From: Zizania palustris
Taxonomy: Eukaryota > Streptophyta > Magnoliopsida > Poales > Poaceae
NCBI GenBank assembly: GCA_019279435.1
Contig: JAAALK010000284.1
Coordinates: 16,807,294-16,871,293, forward strand
Direction of reading: 5' to 3'
Length of the DNA stretch: 64,000 nt
Part shown: one piece after another, positions 1 through 9,543 of the stretch
How the letters are laid out: every line of letters starts with the position of its first letter
Position numbering within the stretch: the first letter of the stretch is position 1
Position numbers and translations under genes: made by a program
The notes under the pieces: model-generated
Seen by the model: only the letters and a program-made list of their open reading frames with translations
The model's database searches: none
Told to the model about the DNA's origin: nothing

Positions 1-461
1 TCGAGCAGTCAGCCTCCTCCGAACCCGCAGGTTTAGGATTATTAGGATTTTTTGATTATGTAAAGCTGATGCTTGTAAATATTTATCAATGAAAATCTTG
101 TTTGTCATATTTTTAGGCTTTGCCTCTTATGGAAGATATCGAAGTGTTAGAGCTTAACAGCGAACTTCGCTCACTGTGGAACACCTTCGAACTTCTAAAG
201 AGTTATAAGCGTCCTCGATTTCTTATCCCTCGAGATGACTCCGGCGTTATTGCGCCCGAAGTAATCAAAGACATATTGTCTTATATTAAAAAGGAAAATA
301 AAGAAAGCGACGCAAACACCTCGTCTTCTGAAGACACTAATTGGTCCGAAGACGAAGGTGAAGCCCAAAATAAAAGATCTGAAGATCTTAGAAGCTGGGA
401 GAGAAGCCCCGAGCGGCTTCGAACTTGGGCCGAACTTCAAACAAGAGCAGAAGGATTTTAG
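1..461 (+). CDS. Antisense extra ORF in the tail of the Tat-like element, probably spliced
   Basis: Function unknown. This frame runs opposite to gag-pol. An open stretch at 1-30 ends in CAG followed by GTTTAG, and an AG acceptor with a T-rich tract ends at 116; removing 31-116 joins two open frames in phase 0. The second exon (117-461) encodes a segment with a helical look around LNSELRSLW and then an acidic, serine-rich tail. The first exon probably begins outside the window. In the next frame a second open run continues to 597 and carries a very basic patch, KGRKRVKRK. Since other frames in this element are broken by lost single bases, the two runs may once have been joined. Antisense ORFs are known in Tat-lineage elements; the intron is my inference. 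Confidence 0.5.
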
Positions 462-597
462 AGCTTCGAAGGGGAGGAAGAGAGTTAAACGTAAAGTTCT
501 TAGAACTTCCGATGTTGGAACTAGTCGTTCCACCCCTAGCTCTCGGGACCGAAGAGGTCTCCGATTCCTTCTTGGTATAGATACCAATTTTTCATAA

Positions 598-963
598 TGT
601 AATCTGTAATACATTTATTTTGATAATGAATGCCGATTTAAAATTGTCTCCATATTACTAGCCCCTCTTTGGGCATAAGCAACTTCGAACTGTATTCAAA
701 GATGGTTATGCGCAAAGAAAAAACTTCGGAGTACAATTTTTTCTTGGGGGTTCGGAGCCCCTCTGTCATTTAAAGATCTTTTGAAATCTTATGAAATGTC
801 TTCGACTATCTGTAGTCAGAAGAATGGTAACTTGGTACCTTTGTTTATTTCATGAAAGAGATCAATTGAGATAACTTCCAGGACACTTTAATGTCTTAAA
901 AAATTTTGTCGCTTTGGACTTATATGAACAGACATTCGGAGCTCATGGCTGAAATGCTGTTTT
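598..963. other. Non-coding tail of the Tat-like element
   Basis: I see no gene here. It is AT-rich spacer between the antisense ORF and the tandem array, with scattered CTTCGA/CTTCGG words shared with the rest of the element. Confidence 0.6.
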
Positions 964-1310
964 GCTTTAGCCACCTTCGGCTGTTTTTTGCGGAAATCTA
1001 CCAGCCGGAGCTTGGATTTCGCAGAAATTGGCCACTTGGGCTCTTTTTTGCAGAAGTCTACCAGCCGGAGCTTGGACTTCGCAGAATTTGGCCACTTGGG
1101 CTCTTTTTTGCAGAAGTCTACCAGCCGGAGCTTGGACTTCGCAGAATTTGGCCACCTACGGCTCTTTTTACGGAAGTCTGACAAGCTGCAGCTTGGACTC
1201 CGCAGATTTTGGCCACCTTCGGCTCTTTTTACGGAAGTCTACCAGCGAAGCTTGGACTCCGTAGAGTGTGGTTTTGGGCTCTTTTACGGATGCCTACAAG
1301 CCGATGGCCT
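964..1310. repeat. Tandem array, about 60-bp period, six degenerate copies
   Basis: The unit starts near TTTTTTGCAGAAGTCTACCA and ends near TTTGGCCACTTGGGCTC. Copies begin close to 968, 1028, 1088, 1148, 1208 and 1268; the middle ones differ by one or two bases and the outer ones are more diverged. There are no unique spacers, so it is not a CRISPR array. Period 60 is a multiple of three, so open frames run through the array in several frames, but stops at its edges argue against a protein. Arrays between integrase and the 3' LTR are known from Grande-type elements. Confidence 0.9.
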
Positions 1311-1521
1311 GGGCTCCGGATTATGTCAGCCCCCACGCCGGAGGCTTCGACTTTAAGGGTTCGAAGTCCGGAAATACAGCCCTGCTTAATACACTTCCCT
1401 CTCGAACGACTTCTGTCCCAGCGCGTCCGCTCGGGAGACTAGGAGCGTCAAGGGGAAGGCACGCTACAGGATGTATGCTTTATTAATTTAGAGGTGATTA
1501 CAAGCGAATTACAAGGAGCCC

Positions 1522-2997
1522 TTATGCGAAGTATCGCTTTAGGTGCTCCGCATGCCAAGTATGTGCTAACTCTTCACCTTCTAAATTAGCTAATTTAAAT
1601 GAACCAGGGCGCCCCGAGCGGACGATTAGATATGGACCTTCCCATTATTGCCTAACTTCCCTGGTGCTATAATGCTTCGTAGAACAAGATGACCCGGCCT
1701 TAACTCGCTGAGCTTAACCTTCGGGTCATACCAAGTCTTCGTCTGCTGATGATACTTTGATAAATTGGCTACAGCTCGAAGCCTTGTTTCTTCTGACAAA
1801 TCTAACGAAGCTTGTCTTTCTTCTTCTATGTCTGGTTCGGTGCTGCGAAGTGATCCTCCTTTGAGCTCCGTTGGAGTCATAGCTTCATCTCCGAATAGTA
1901 GTCTGAACGGAGTAAAACCTGTGGACCTTGTTTGCGTAGTCCGAATGGACCACAGAATCTTCGGAAGCTCTTCGGTCCACAGTCCCTTTGATAATCCTAC
2001 TATTCTTCGATTTAGCCCTGATAAGATATTTCCATTGGCTCGCTCAACTGCTCCATTTGACTGAGGATGTCTCACTGCAGCAAAACATAGTTGAATGCCT
2101 AAGTCTTCGCAAAACTTCCTGAAGGGTTCTGCGTCGAACTGTGTTCCATTATCAACTGTGAGATATCTAGGCACTCCGAACCGACAAATAATGTTTTTCC
2201 AGAAGAATTTCTGTACATTATTCGAAGTGATAGCTGTTAAGGGTTCTGCTTCCACCCACTTAGAAAAATATTCGATAGCTACCACTGCGAACTTTAGATT
2301 TCCCTTTGCTAACGGAAAGGGACCAATTAGATCCATACCCCATCTGGCCATAGGCCATACTGGAGCAATGATTTGAAGAGCTGTTGGTGGGCGATGACTC
2401 CGTCGACCCATCCACTGGCATCCTTGGCAAGTGCGGACTAAGCTCTCCGCATCAGCTGTTATTGTGGGCCAATAAAGCCCCTGGCGAAGTGTTTTTCCTG
2501 CCAGAGCTCTAGGGGCTAAATGGCTTCCACAAAGGCCTTCGTGAATTTCTCGAAGAATTTCTTGGCCTTCGGCTTGAGATATACATCGGAGTAGAGGGGA
2601 ACATACTCCGGCCTTGTATAATATACCGTTGATTAACTGATAGTTTCTTGCTCTGAGCTTTAACCTTGACAATTGGGGCTCTTCGGGCAAATTCGTTCCT
2701 CCTTGCAAGAGTTCTATGATTGAATCCTTCCAATCTGCACTAGGAATGCAGAGAATCTCTGCAGAAGCAACTTGTGGCACCGAAGGTATATTGAGCTCCT
2801 CGTAGAAAGCTTCGTCAGGCACATCCACAGCTCCGGCAGCAGCCTTCGCTAAAATGTCCGCTTGCACGTTTTCAGCTCTTGGTATACTCCGAATGGAAAT
2901 ACCCTTGAAATGTGCTTCGATCTTGCGAATTTCTTCTAAGTACTTTGCAAGCTGTGGATGTCGGACTTGAAAACTTTTGTCTACGTGCCCTGCTACT
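1522..2997 (-). pseudogene. Integrase (3' part of pol) of the Tat-like element
   Basis: Integrase would insert the cDNA copy into the genome. On the minus strand the end of the RNase H to integrase linker is followed by the HHCC zinc-binding region (CQGCQW near 2425), then the DDE core: Asp in GMDLIG near 2335, Asp in TVDNGTQF near 2145, and Glu in GAVERAN near 2055. The C-terminal segment has no chromodomain. The frame breaks near 1646 through loss of one base; the expected C-terminal residues continue in the next frame to a stop at 1522-1524. It follows RNase H directly after another one-base loss near 2998. Confidence 0.85.
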
Positions 2998-4147
2998 ATC
3001 TGAGAATCTGTTTTATAATTATCCTTGTAGCCCCTAGAGCACGTGCTTTCCGGAGTCCCAATAATATTCCTTCGTACTCCGCTATATTATTGGTAGACTT
3101 AAAGTTGAGTCTTGCGGAGTACATTGCTCTTTGACCTGACGGAGAAATTAATACTGCCCCAATGCCTGCTCCGGATGCTTGGAAAGCCCCATCGGAGTAA
3201 ATAGTCCAGACTCCGTCATCTGATTTCTCCGGAGTCAACTTCGCAGGTGGAGTCCACTCTGCTACGAAGTCTGCTAGGACTTGAGATTTGATAGCTGTCC
3301 TTGCCAGGAAAGATATGCCGAAGGGTGCTAGTTCTACTGCCCACTTTCCAATTCTTCCAGTGGAATCTTTGCTTCGGAGCATATCTCCTAAAGGATACGA
3401 AGTTGGTACAATTACATTGTGAGCCAAAAAATAATGTCTTAGCTTCCTCGAAGCCATTATCAGAGCATAAACGAACTTCTCAAGTTCGGAGTATCTTGTC
3501 TTTGCTCCTGACAATGCTTCGGATACAAAATAGACAGGATTTTGGACCAACTTCCCATTGATATCAGCTTCTCTGACAAGGACTGCGCTGACTGCTGAGC
3601 CTGTGGCTGCAAGATACAGAAGTAGGGTTTCGTCCGCAATAGGCACCGTAAGTGTAGCAAGATTGCTGAGATAATCTTTAATATCTTCGAAGCTTTTCTG
3701 ACACTCCGGTGTCCATGCAAAATCTTCGGACCCTTTCAAGGCTTTAAAGATTGGCAAGCTCCTCTCCGCAGATCTTGATAAAAACCTGCTAAGTGCGGCT
3801 AGACGTCCAGTCAGCTTTTGCACTTGCTTTAAATTCTCCGGAGGAGCCATCTTCTGCAGCGCAGTTATTTGAGTAGGGCTAGCTTCAATTCCCCTGCTTG
3901 AAACTAAGTACCCTAACAACTTTCCAGCCTTAGCTCCGAATATACATTTTTCGGGGTTAAGGCGGATCCCACATGCCCGAAGGCTATTGAATGTTTCTGC
4001 TAAGTCTAGGCTATGTTGGTGCTTTAAAGCACTCTTTATTACAATATCATCCATATAGGCCTCCACATTGCGACCTAATTGATGACCTAGAGCCTTAGCA
4101 ACTAATCTTGAAAAGGTAGCTCCGGCATTTCTTAGGCCGAAGGGCAT
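2996..4147 (-). pseudogene. Reverse transcriptase 3' half and RNase H of the Tat-like element
   Basis: This open run starts at the conserved RT segment MPFGLRNAGATF and carries the catalytic AYMDDIVIKS box near 4050. The type I RNase H domain follows at about residues 310-380, with SDGA and AEYEG supplying the first two acidic residues; the third (in TDSQ) is read only after the frame break near 2998. The upstream half of RT is in the preceding frame, separated by a one-base loss near 4172. Otherwise there are no stop codons, so the copy looks young or its breaks are artefacts. Confidence 0.88.
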
Positions 4148-4149
4148 TC

Positions 4150-6915
4150 TTACATAGCAGAAGACTCCCGAGGAGTTACAAAGCTCGTCTTGATTTCATC
4201 TTCGCGCTTCAACCATATTTGATGATATCCGGAATACGCGTCGAGGAAGCTTAGTAACTCCGAACCTGCAGTGGAGTCAACTAGTTGATCAATTCGGGGC
4301 ATGGGGTAGGGGTCACGTGGGCACGCTTTATTCAAAGATGTGAAATCAATGCACATGCGCCACTTTCCGGAAGACTTCTTCCTGACGAAGACTGGGTTGG
4401 CTAGCCATTCTGTATGGGCCACTTCTCTGATAATCCCAGCCTTCAACAGTTTTTCAACTTCGTCCTTAGCTAGAGCAGCTCTCTCTGCGGACATCTTCCG
4501 GAGCCCTTGTCGAACAGGCCGGGCCTTCGGGTTTACAAGCAAGCTGTGCTCAATAATATCCCGATCGACTCCGGTGATATCTTCGTCAGACCAGGCGAAG
4601 ACATCCAAATTTTCTCCTACAACCTTTTCCAAGGAAGTTGCAACTTCGGGAGGTAAATCTTTACCAAACTGAAAAGTGTATTCTTTACCATCTTTGACAA
4701 TGATCTTCGTTGCAATCTCTCCTTCGGGACTTGGTCTTGGAAACGATTTCTTCGAAGCTTCGGAGGAGGCTGAAAAAATTTCTCCATTTTCTTGGACACT
4801 GTTTACTTGCCTCGGATCAAGAGGGGGACCATGACCATATTCTGCTCTCCGAGCTATGGCTTGATCTCCGAAGACTGTCAGAACTCCTGATTGTGTGGGC
4901 ATCTTCATGCACAAGTAATTGTGATGCGCCACAGCTCCGAACTGATTCAACATGCCTCGGCCAAAGATAACATTATAAGCATACGGGGCATCTACTACAT
5001 CAAAGATAACTTCCTCAGTTCGGGCTAGTAAACCTTCTCCGAAGGTTACTTCCAGGCCTATCTGGCCAAGTGCATCTAGCGGAGGTCCTGCGAAGCCTTG
5101 CAGAGGACGAGCCGCTGGGAGAAGATGCTTCCGGGAAATGCATAGCTGATCGAAGGCTTGCACAAATATGATATCTGCCGAGCTACCTCCGTCAATTAGC
5201 ACCCTTCGGACTTCAGTTCCGGCAATATCAGCAGTGATAACCAATGGATCTGCATGCGGGAACTTGATACCAGCTGCATCCTCCGCGGAGAAAGATATTG
5301 GAACATGAGACCACTCCGGCATTGCAGCTGCAGATGACGAAGTTCCAATGTGGCCTACTTCTCGAACGTACTCTCTTCGCTGTCTCTTGGACATGCTTCC
5401 GAGAGTACCTCCTCCGGAGATAGGGAGAACTACTCTCTTCCCTCTATCTTGCCCTTCTTCTTGCTTCGGAGGTGGCATAACATTGGCCACCGGAGGATGT
5501 CTTGCAGCATCAAAATTTTCTATTCGCGCTACAGCCTGGACCGGCTCCGAGCGCACTGCTGCTGCTGGACTTCGGTCGGTACTACCTCGACCCGAAGTTC
5601 TCTCCAAGTAATCTCCCCGAAGGGTAAGAATAGCCTTGCAGGTGTCAGTTGCATGGCTTCGGTTCTCTCCATGAATACAGCAAAAAAGGGTCTGGCCTTT
5701 GCCAGCCGTTTTCCCTGGCGGCCTCCAGCCGCTGGACTTGTTCCCCGCAGGCTGTGGAGCTCTTGGTGCAAACTTCTGCGGGGGTGCAATGTTTAAGACC
5801 TCAGAACGAGGGTGCTTTTGCCCTCTTCTTCTATCATGTTGCACTTCGGGGACTGGCTCTTGCGGCGGAGCCGAAGTCTTTACTTCTGCTTGAACTTCTG
5901 TCAACACTGTCGAAGTAGCAGTAGTCCTCCGAAGCCAACCTTCTTCCGACTTCGAGTACTCCTCGAAGTACGACATCAACTGTGATACTGTGGTGATGCT
6001 TTTCCGATGCAATTTATCCAGAAGGCCTTTATGACTGACGCCTTCCCGAGCCGCATCAACCACCGAGGATGTGGACAGCCCCCGAATTTGCGACTTCGTG
6101 TGAGCGAAGCGCTTGAAGTACTGCCTCAATGTTTCTCCGGGGAGCTGTTTCACTTGGAAAAGGCTTCCAGTCGACATGGGGGGCACAAAGGTACCCTGGA
6201 AATTACTTATGAACTTCCTCTTCAACTGTAACCATGTCGTGATTGATCCTGGTTTTAAAGACCAGAACCATCTCAACGCCACTCCTTCAAGGGCTAACGG
6301 GAAGCACTTCGCCATAGTTTCTCTGTCTCCGCCACTAGCCTCGATTGCTAGGGCATAAGAACGCGCAAACTCACTGGGATCTTCGTCTCCGGCATACTTG
6401 CTAAGCTTCGAAGCTTTGAACCTTGGATCGAAGCGAACCTTCTGAAGCTCGGGATGCAACGGAGATTCGTTGTCGTAAGAAGCGTTCTCCGGGGCTTCGG
6501 GATAATCAAGATCGTCGTCTTCGTGCACTTCGGGGATAGCTGGGGTGGCTTGAGGGCGAAGCCTGTTCGCAGCCTCCTGTCGCCACCTCGCTACCTCGGC
6601 TTGAAGATTGGCCATTTGAGTGGCCATGTCTCCAAGGCTATCTTCATCTCCTCCGGAAGGACCTTCCGGGTCTTGAGAACTGGTATGATCAGTTCCGATC
6701 GGAATGGAGGGTGGCAGAGTGGCTCCGGGCGGTCGGAGTGTAAAAGGGGTTGGTGGAGAGGTTTCGTATCCTCGAGGGATAGAAGCCCCTTGCGGAGTTT
6801 GAGGTGGAGGGATAGTCGAAGACCCTCCGACTTCAACTGTGTCGAAGGGTATCTCTCCGGAGATCCGAGAGGACCTCCGAGTGGGATTGCGAGGTGCACT
6901 CCGCTTAGGAGGCAT
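4150..6915 (-). CDS. Gag, protease and N-terminal RT polyprotein of the Tat-like element
   Basis: This is a 921-codon open frame beginning MPPKRSAPRN, about 40 bp inside the primer binding site. Gag packages the element RNA: the retrotransposon gag core (RWFWSLKPGS near residue 212) is followed by a zinc-knuckle-like motif CCIHGENRSHATDTC near residue 415. The aspartic protease active site is VLIDGGSSAD near residue 572, with DGG in place of the common DTG or DSG. RT begins near residue 800 (KWRMCIDFTSLNK, then FLDAYSGYHQI) and is cut short by the frame break near 4172. Many CTTCGG/CTTCGA words give the region a distinctive composition. Confidence 0.92.
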   Translation of the reverse strand: MPPKRSAPRNPTRRSSRISGEIPFDTVEVGGSSTIPPPQTPQGASIPRGYETSPPTPFTLRPPGATLPPSIPIGTDHTSSQDPEGPSGGDEDSLGDMATQMANLQAEVARWRQEAANRLRPQATPAIPEVHEDDDLDYPEAPENASYDNESPLHPELQKVRFDPRFKASKLSKYAGDEDPSEFARSYALAIEASGGDRETMAKCFPLALEGVALRWFWSLKPGSITTWLQLKRKFISNFQGTFVPPMSTGSLFQVKQLPGETLRQYFKRFAHTKSQIRGLSTSSVVDAAREGVSHKGLLDKLHRKSITTVSQLMSYFEEYSKSEEGWLRRTTATSTVLTEVQAEVKTSAPPQEPVPEVQHDRRRGQKHPRSEVLNIAPPQKFAPRAPQPAGNKSSGWRPPGKTAGKGQTLFCCIHGENRSHATDTCKAILTLRGDYLERTSGRGSTDRSPAAAVRSEPVQAVARIENFDAARHPPVANVMPPPKQEEGQDRGKRVVLPISGGGTLGSMSKRQRREYVREVGHIGTSSSAAAMPEWSHVPISFSAEDAAGIKFPHADPLVITADIAGTEVRRVLIDGGSSADIIFVQAFDQLCISRKHLLPAARPLQGFAGPPLDALGQIGLEVTFGEGLLARTEEVIFDVVDAPYAYNVIFGRGMLNQFGAVAHHNYLCMKMPTQSGVLTVFGDQAIARRAEYGHGPPLDPRQVNSVQENGEIFSASSEASKKSFPRPSPEGEIATKIIVKDGKEYTFQFGKDLPPEVATSLEKVVGENLDVFAWSDEDITGVDRDIIEHSLLVNPKARPVRQGLRKMSAERAALAKDEVEKLLKAGIIREVAHTEWLANPVFVRKKSSGKWRMCIDFTSLNKACPRDPYPMPRIDQLVDSTAGSELLSFLDAYSGYHQIWLKREDEIKTSFVTPRESSAM

Positions 6916-6955
6916 GATGCAAGAGGTTGGTAGAGAACGAAGTTTTTTGGACTAG

Positions 6956-6977
6956 GTTCCCCACGGACGGCGCCAAC
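6956..6977 (-). promoter_or_regulatory. Primer binding site of the Tat-like element
   Basis: Immediately after the LTR end (CCAACA), the minus strand reads TTGGCGCCGTCCGTGGGGA. Its complement ends in CCA, as a tRNA 3' end does. TGGCGCC-type sites are common in Tat and related plant Gypsy elements; I do not assign the exact tRNA. Confidence 0.75.
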
Positions 6978-7474
6978 TGTTGGCGTAAAAGATTACGCTA
7001 ACAGGTTTCTGTAGAAAAGAAACTAACAAACGAAGTGTTTGCGAAGCAAACTATTCCAAGCCTCCGAAAGGATAATAGCTTAGAATAGTTCGAAAGTGTG
7101 TATTGATTCACTTGTAATCGGTCCCTATTACAGGGTGAAATGGGGGGTATTTATAGGCCCAAACATTAAGGAAAAGACCTATTTACCCCTCTATTACAAC
7201 CGACATTAAGGAAACTATTCGGTTTCCTTAATAGGGCTAAAATGGTAAAAGACTAATCTAATAGGATAGAAGATAAGTCTTCCATCTTAGCTGGCAGAAA
7301 AGATCCTGGAAGGCTTTGGTTCGAAGATATACTTCGAACCAATGCCAGTCTTCGGACTCCGAACGAGGGTTCCAAGCCACCTTCGAAGATGACCTTCGGA
7401 CTATCTTCGAACTGGTTGGCTGTCTTCATGTTGCTTTGGCAATAACCCCGAAGATGGGATATTTTCCCCCAACA
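6978..7474 (-). repeat. 5' LTR of the Tat-like element (497 bp)
   Basis: On the minus strand it begins TGTTGGGGGAAAATATCC and ends TTTTACGCCAACA, a 6-bp inverted end. A TATA box CTATAAATACC lies at about 7146-7157, so R/U5 occupies the last 150 bp or so. The solo LTR at 46175-46669 is a close relative, nearly identical in length (495 bp) and alignable end to end. The antisense of this LTR is fortuitously open and fuses to the RT frame that starts at 7475. Confidence 0.93.
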
Positions 7475-9240
7475 TCCATATTTAGGCCTTATAAGCAGCC
7501 TCCTCGTCGCTTTAACTTGGCCGTCTATGACCGAGTTAAAGAGGAAGTAGAGCGACTACTCAAGACTGGATTTATTAGGCCGTGCAGGTACGCGGAATGG
7601 GTTGCTAACATTGTGCCTGTAGAGAAGAAAGGGAGCGGCAAGATACGGGTATGTATTGATTTCAGGGATCCGAACAGAGCCACACCAAAGGATGAGTATC
7701 CAATGCCGATAGCCGACATGCTAATCAACGATGCTTCAGGACACAAGGTACTGAGTTTTCTTGATGGCAATGCTGGTTATAATCAAATCTTTATGGCTGA
7801 AGAGGACGTCTACAAGACTGCCTTTCGATGCCCTGGTTTTGTCAGCTTGTTCGAGTGGGTTGTCATGACTTTTGGTTTGAAGAATGCTGGTGTCACGTAT
7901 CAGCGCGCTATGAACTTAATCTTTCATGACTTGCTAGGGGTTATGTTAGAAGTTTACATCGATGATGTTGTAGTCAAATCGGACGCTATGGGAAACCATT
8001 TAGCCGATTTGAATGTTGCTTTTGATAGAATGCGACAGTATGGTTTGAAAATGAACCCACTCAAGTGTGCTTTTGGTGTGTCGGTGGGTAAGTTCTTAGG
8101 TTTCATGATTCACGAGAGAGGCATAGAAATTGATCCTAAGAGGCTTGAGAAGATTAAAAACATTGCGGCGCCGACATTCAAAAGGGATGTACATAAGTTG
8201 CTAGGCAAGATGAACTATTTGCGTCACTTTATATCCAACTTGTCTGGCAAGATTGATGCCCTTGTCCCCATACTCCGGCTAAGAAACGAAGCGAGTTCAC
8301 TTGGGGGGCAAGCCAGCAAAGCGCCTTTGAGAAAATCAAGGAGTGCTTGTCATCACCGCCTGTGGTGAGAGCACCCAAAGTCAGGATTCCGTTTCGGCTA
8401 TACATCGCTGCTGAAGATAGCGTGATTGGGGCCGTGCTAACCCAGGAGGTGGAAGGAAAAGAGTACATCATCACGTTCTTGAGCCGCCGCCTGCTGGACG
8501 CCGAAACCAGGTACACGTTTGTGGAACGTTTGTGTTTATCACTTTACTACGCATGCACAAAATTACGCCATTATCTTCTCCCCACTACATGTGTTGTGGT
8601 TTGCCAAACCGATGTTATAAAGCACATGTTGCAGAAGCCGATTCTAAGTGGAAGAATCAAAAAATGGGCTTACGTGTTGATCGAATATGATTTGGCCTAC
8701 GAACCCCTGAGAGCTATGAAAGACCAAATCGTAGCCAACTTTATAGTTGATCACCACATAGATGTCAGCTGGAGTGATAATGTTACTCTAGTTGAGGTAG
8801 TGTCATGGAAACTCTATTTTTATGGCTCCGCTTGCAAGAGTGGCCAAGGTATTGGAGTGGTTCTCATATCACCTAATGGGATGCACTTTGAAACTTCGGC
8901 CCGTCTGGAATTTCCTTCCACTAATAACCAAGCTGTATACGAAGCTTTATTGCTAGGGCTTGAATTACTAGAATCTGTGGGCGCTAGACATGTCCATTCA
9001 TACGGTGATTCTTTGTTAGTAGTGCAACAAGTGGCTAAAAATGCTCAATGCTTTAACGGCTTGCTGAATAGTTACTTGGATAAATGTCTGGACATAGTTG
9101 CTATTTTTGATGACTTCAAAATATCGCACGTGTCAAGAGAGGCCAATTCAATTGCAAATGATTTGGCTCAGCAAGCATCTGGTTACCAAGTCAGGAGAGG
9201 AAGATTTTCTGTATTGGAGAAGCCAATGCTTGGTCTCACT
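7475..9240 (+). pseudogene. Reverse transcriptase and RNase H of the split Gypsy element
   Basis: Coding begins inside RT at FRPYKQPPRRF because the Tat-like element cut off the 5' part. RT motifs follow in order: IRVCIDFRDPN, FLDGNAGYNQI, MTFGLKNAGVTYQ and the catalytic VYIDDVVVKS near 7950. A one-base loss near 8293 moves the frame, and RNase H-like connection and RNase H domains continue to about 9235. In the RNase H core the first catalytic Asp is Tyr (FYGSAC near 8820), while Glu (QAVYEA) and the second Asp (YGDSLL) remain. The copy is non-functional. Confidence 0.88.
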
Positions 9241-9538
9241 GCCGAAGCTAGTGACAGTGGGCAAGCGCACACTCTGGGTCGGACCCCTCCGGCCGAAGGT
9301 CACTACGTGTCGAGGTCCTTGGACTAGAGTACTTTGCCAACCAAGGGACCTCGCATGCTGGAGGCCATAGGCCGAAGCCCCCACACGGTGAGGGTTCCCG
9401 GGAGTTCGAACCCTCCGGAGGGCTTCGGACCAGCACACTCCGAAAAGCCAGCTCGGCCAGGCTTCGGAAGAAGTAGGAACGGCTCGGGGGGCACCCCGAA
9501 GTCAGTAATTTAGAAATTTTTTTAGAAGGTGAGCCAGC
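9241..9538. other. Unexplained GC-rich segment between RNase H and integrase
   Basis: Similarity to the expected RNase H to integrase linker stops near 9260, and the frame terminates at 9327. The segment is rich in CCGAAG/CTTCGG words and ends with a short T-rich tract just before the GAGAC target duplication. It could be a diverged linker or a small insertion. I found no terminal inverted repeat or target duplication to define an element. Confidence 0.4.
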
Positions 9539-9543
9539 GAGAC

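Larger units (their letters stand above)
1..7474 (-). mobile_element. Tat-like Ty3/Gypsy retrotransposon, 3' end outside window
   Basis: Seen: on the minus strand the order is LTR (7474-6978), primer binding site, gag, protease, reverse transcriptase, RNase H and integrase, ending at 1522. A 1.5-kb tail follows with a tandem array and an antisense reading frame. Known: Tat-lineage elements, for example maize Grande, carry tandem repeats and extra reading frames between integrase and the 3' LTR, which this tail fits. The 3' LTR must lie left of position 1. The element sits inside the RT gene of another Gypsy element that resumes at 7475, so TCCAT at 7475-7479 should be one target duplication; its partner is outside the window. 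The coding region is open apart from three single-base frame breaks. Confidence 0.9.

Noticed and set aside
964..1310. Possible CRISPR array
   Set aside because: Copies are directly contiguous with no unique spacers, in a plant retrotransposon.
7316..7474. N-terminal extension of the RT frame before 7475
   Set aside because: It is antisense LTR sequence read through in frame, not part of the RT protein.
9401..9416. tRNA-like B-box (GGAGTTCGAACCCTCC), possible SINE or tRNA gene
   Set aside because: No matching A-box at the right distance, no cloverleaf and no target duplication.
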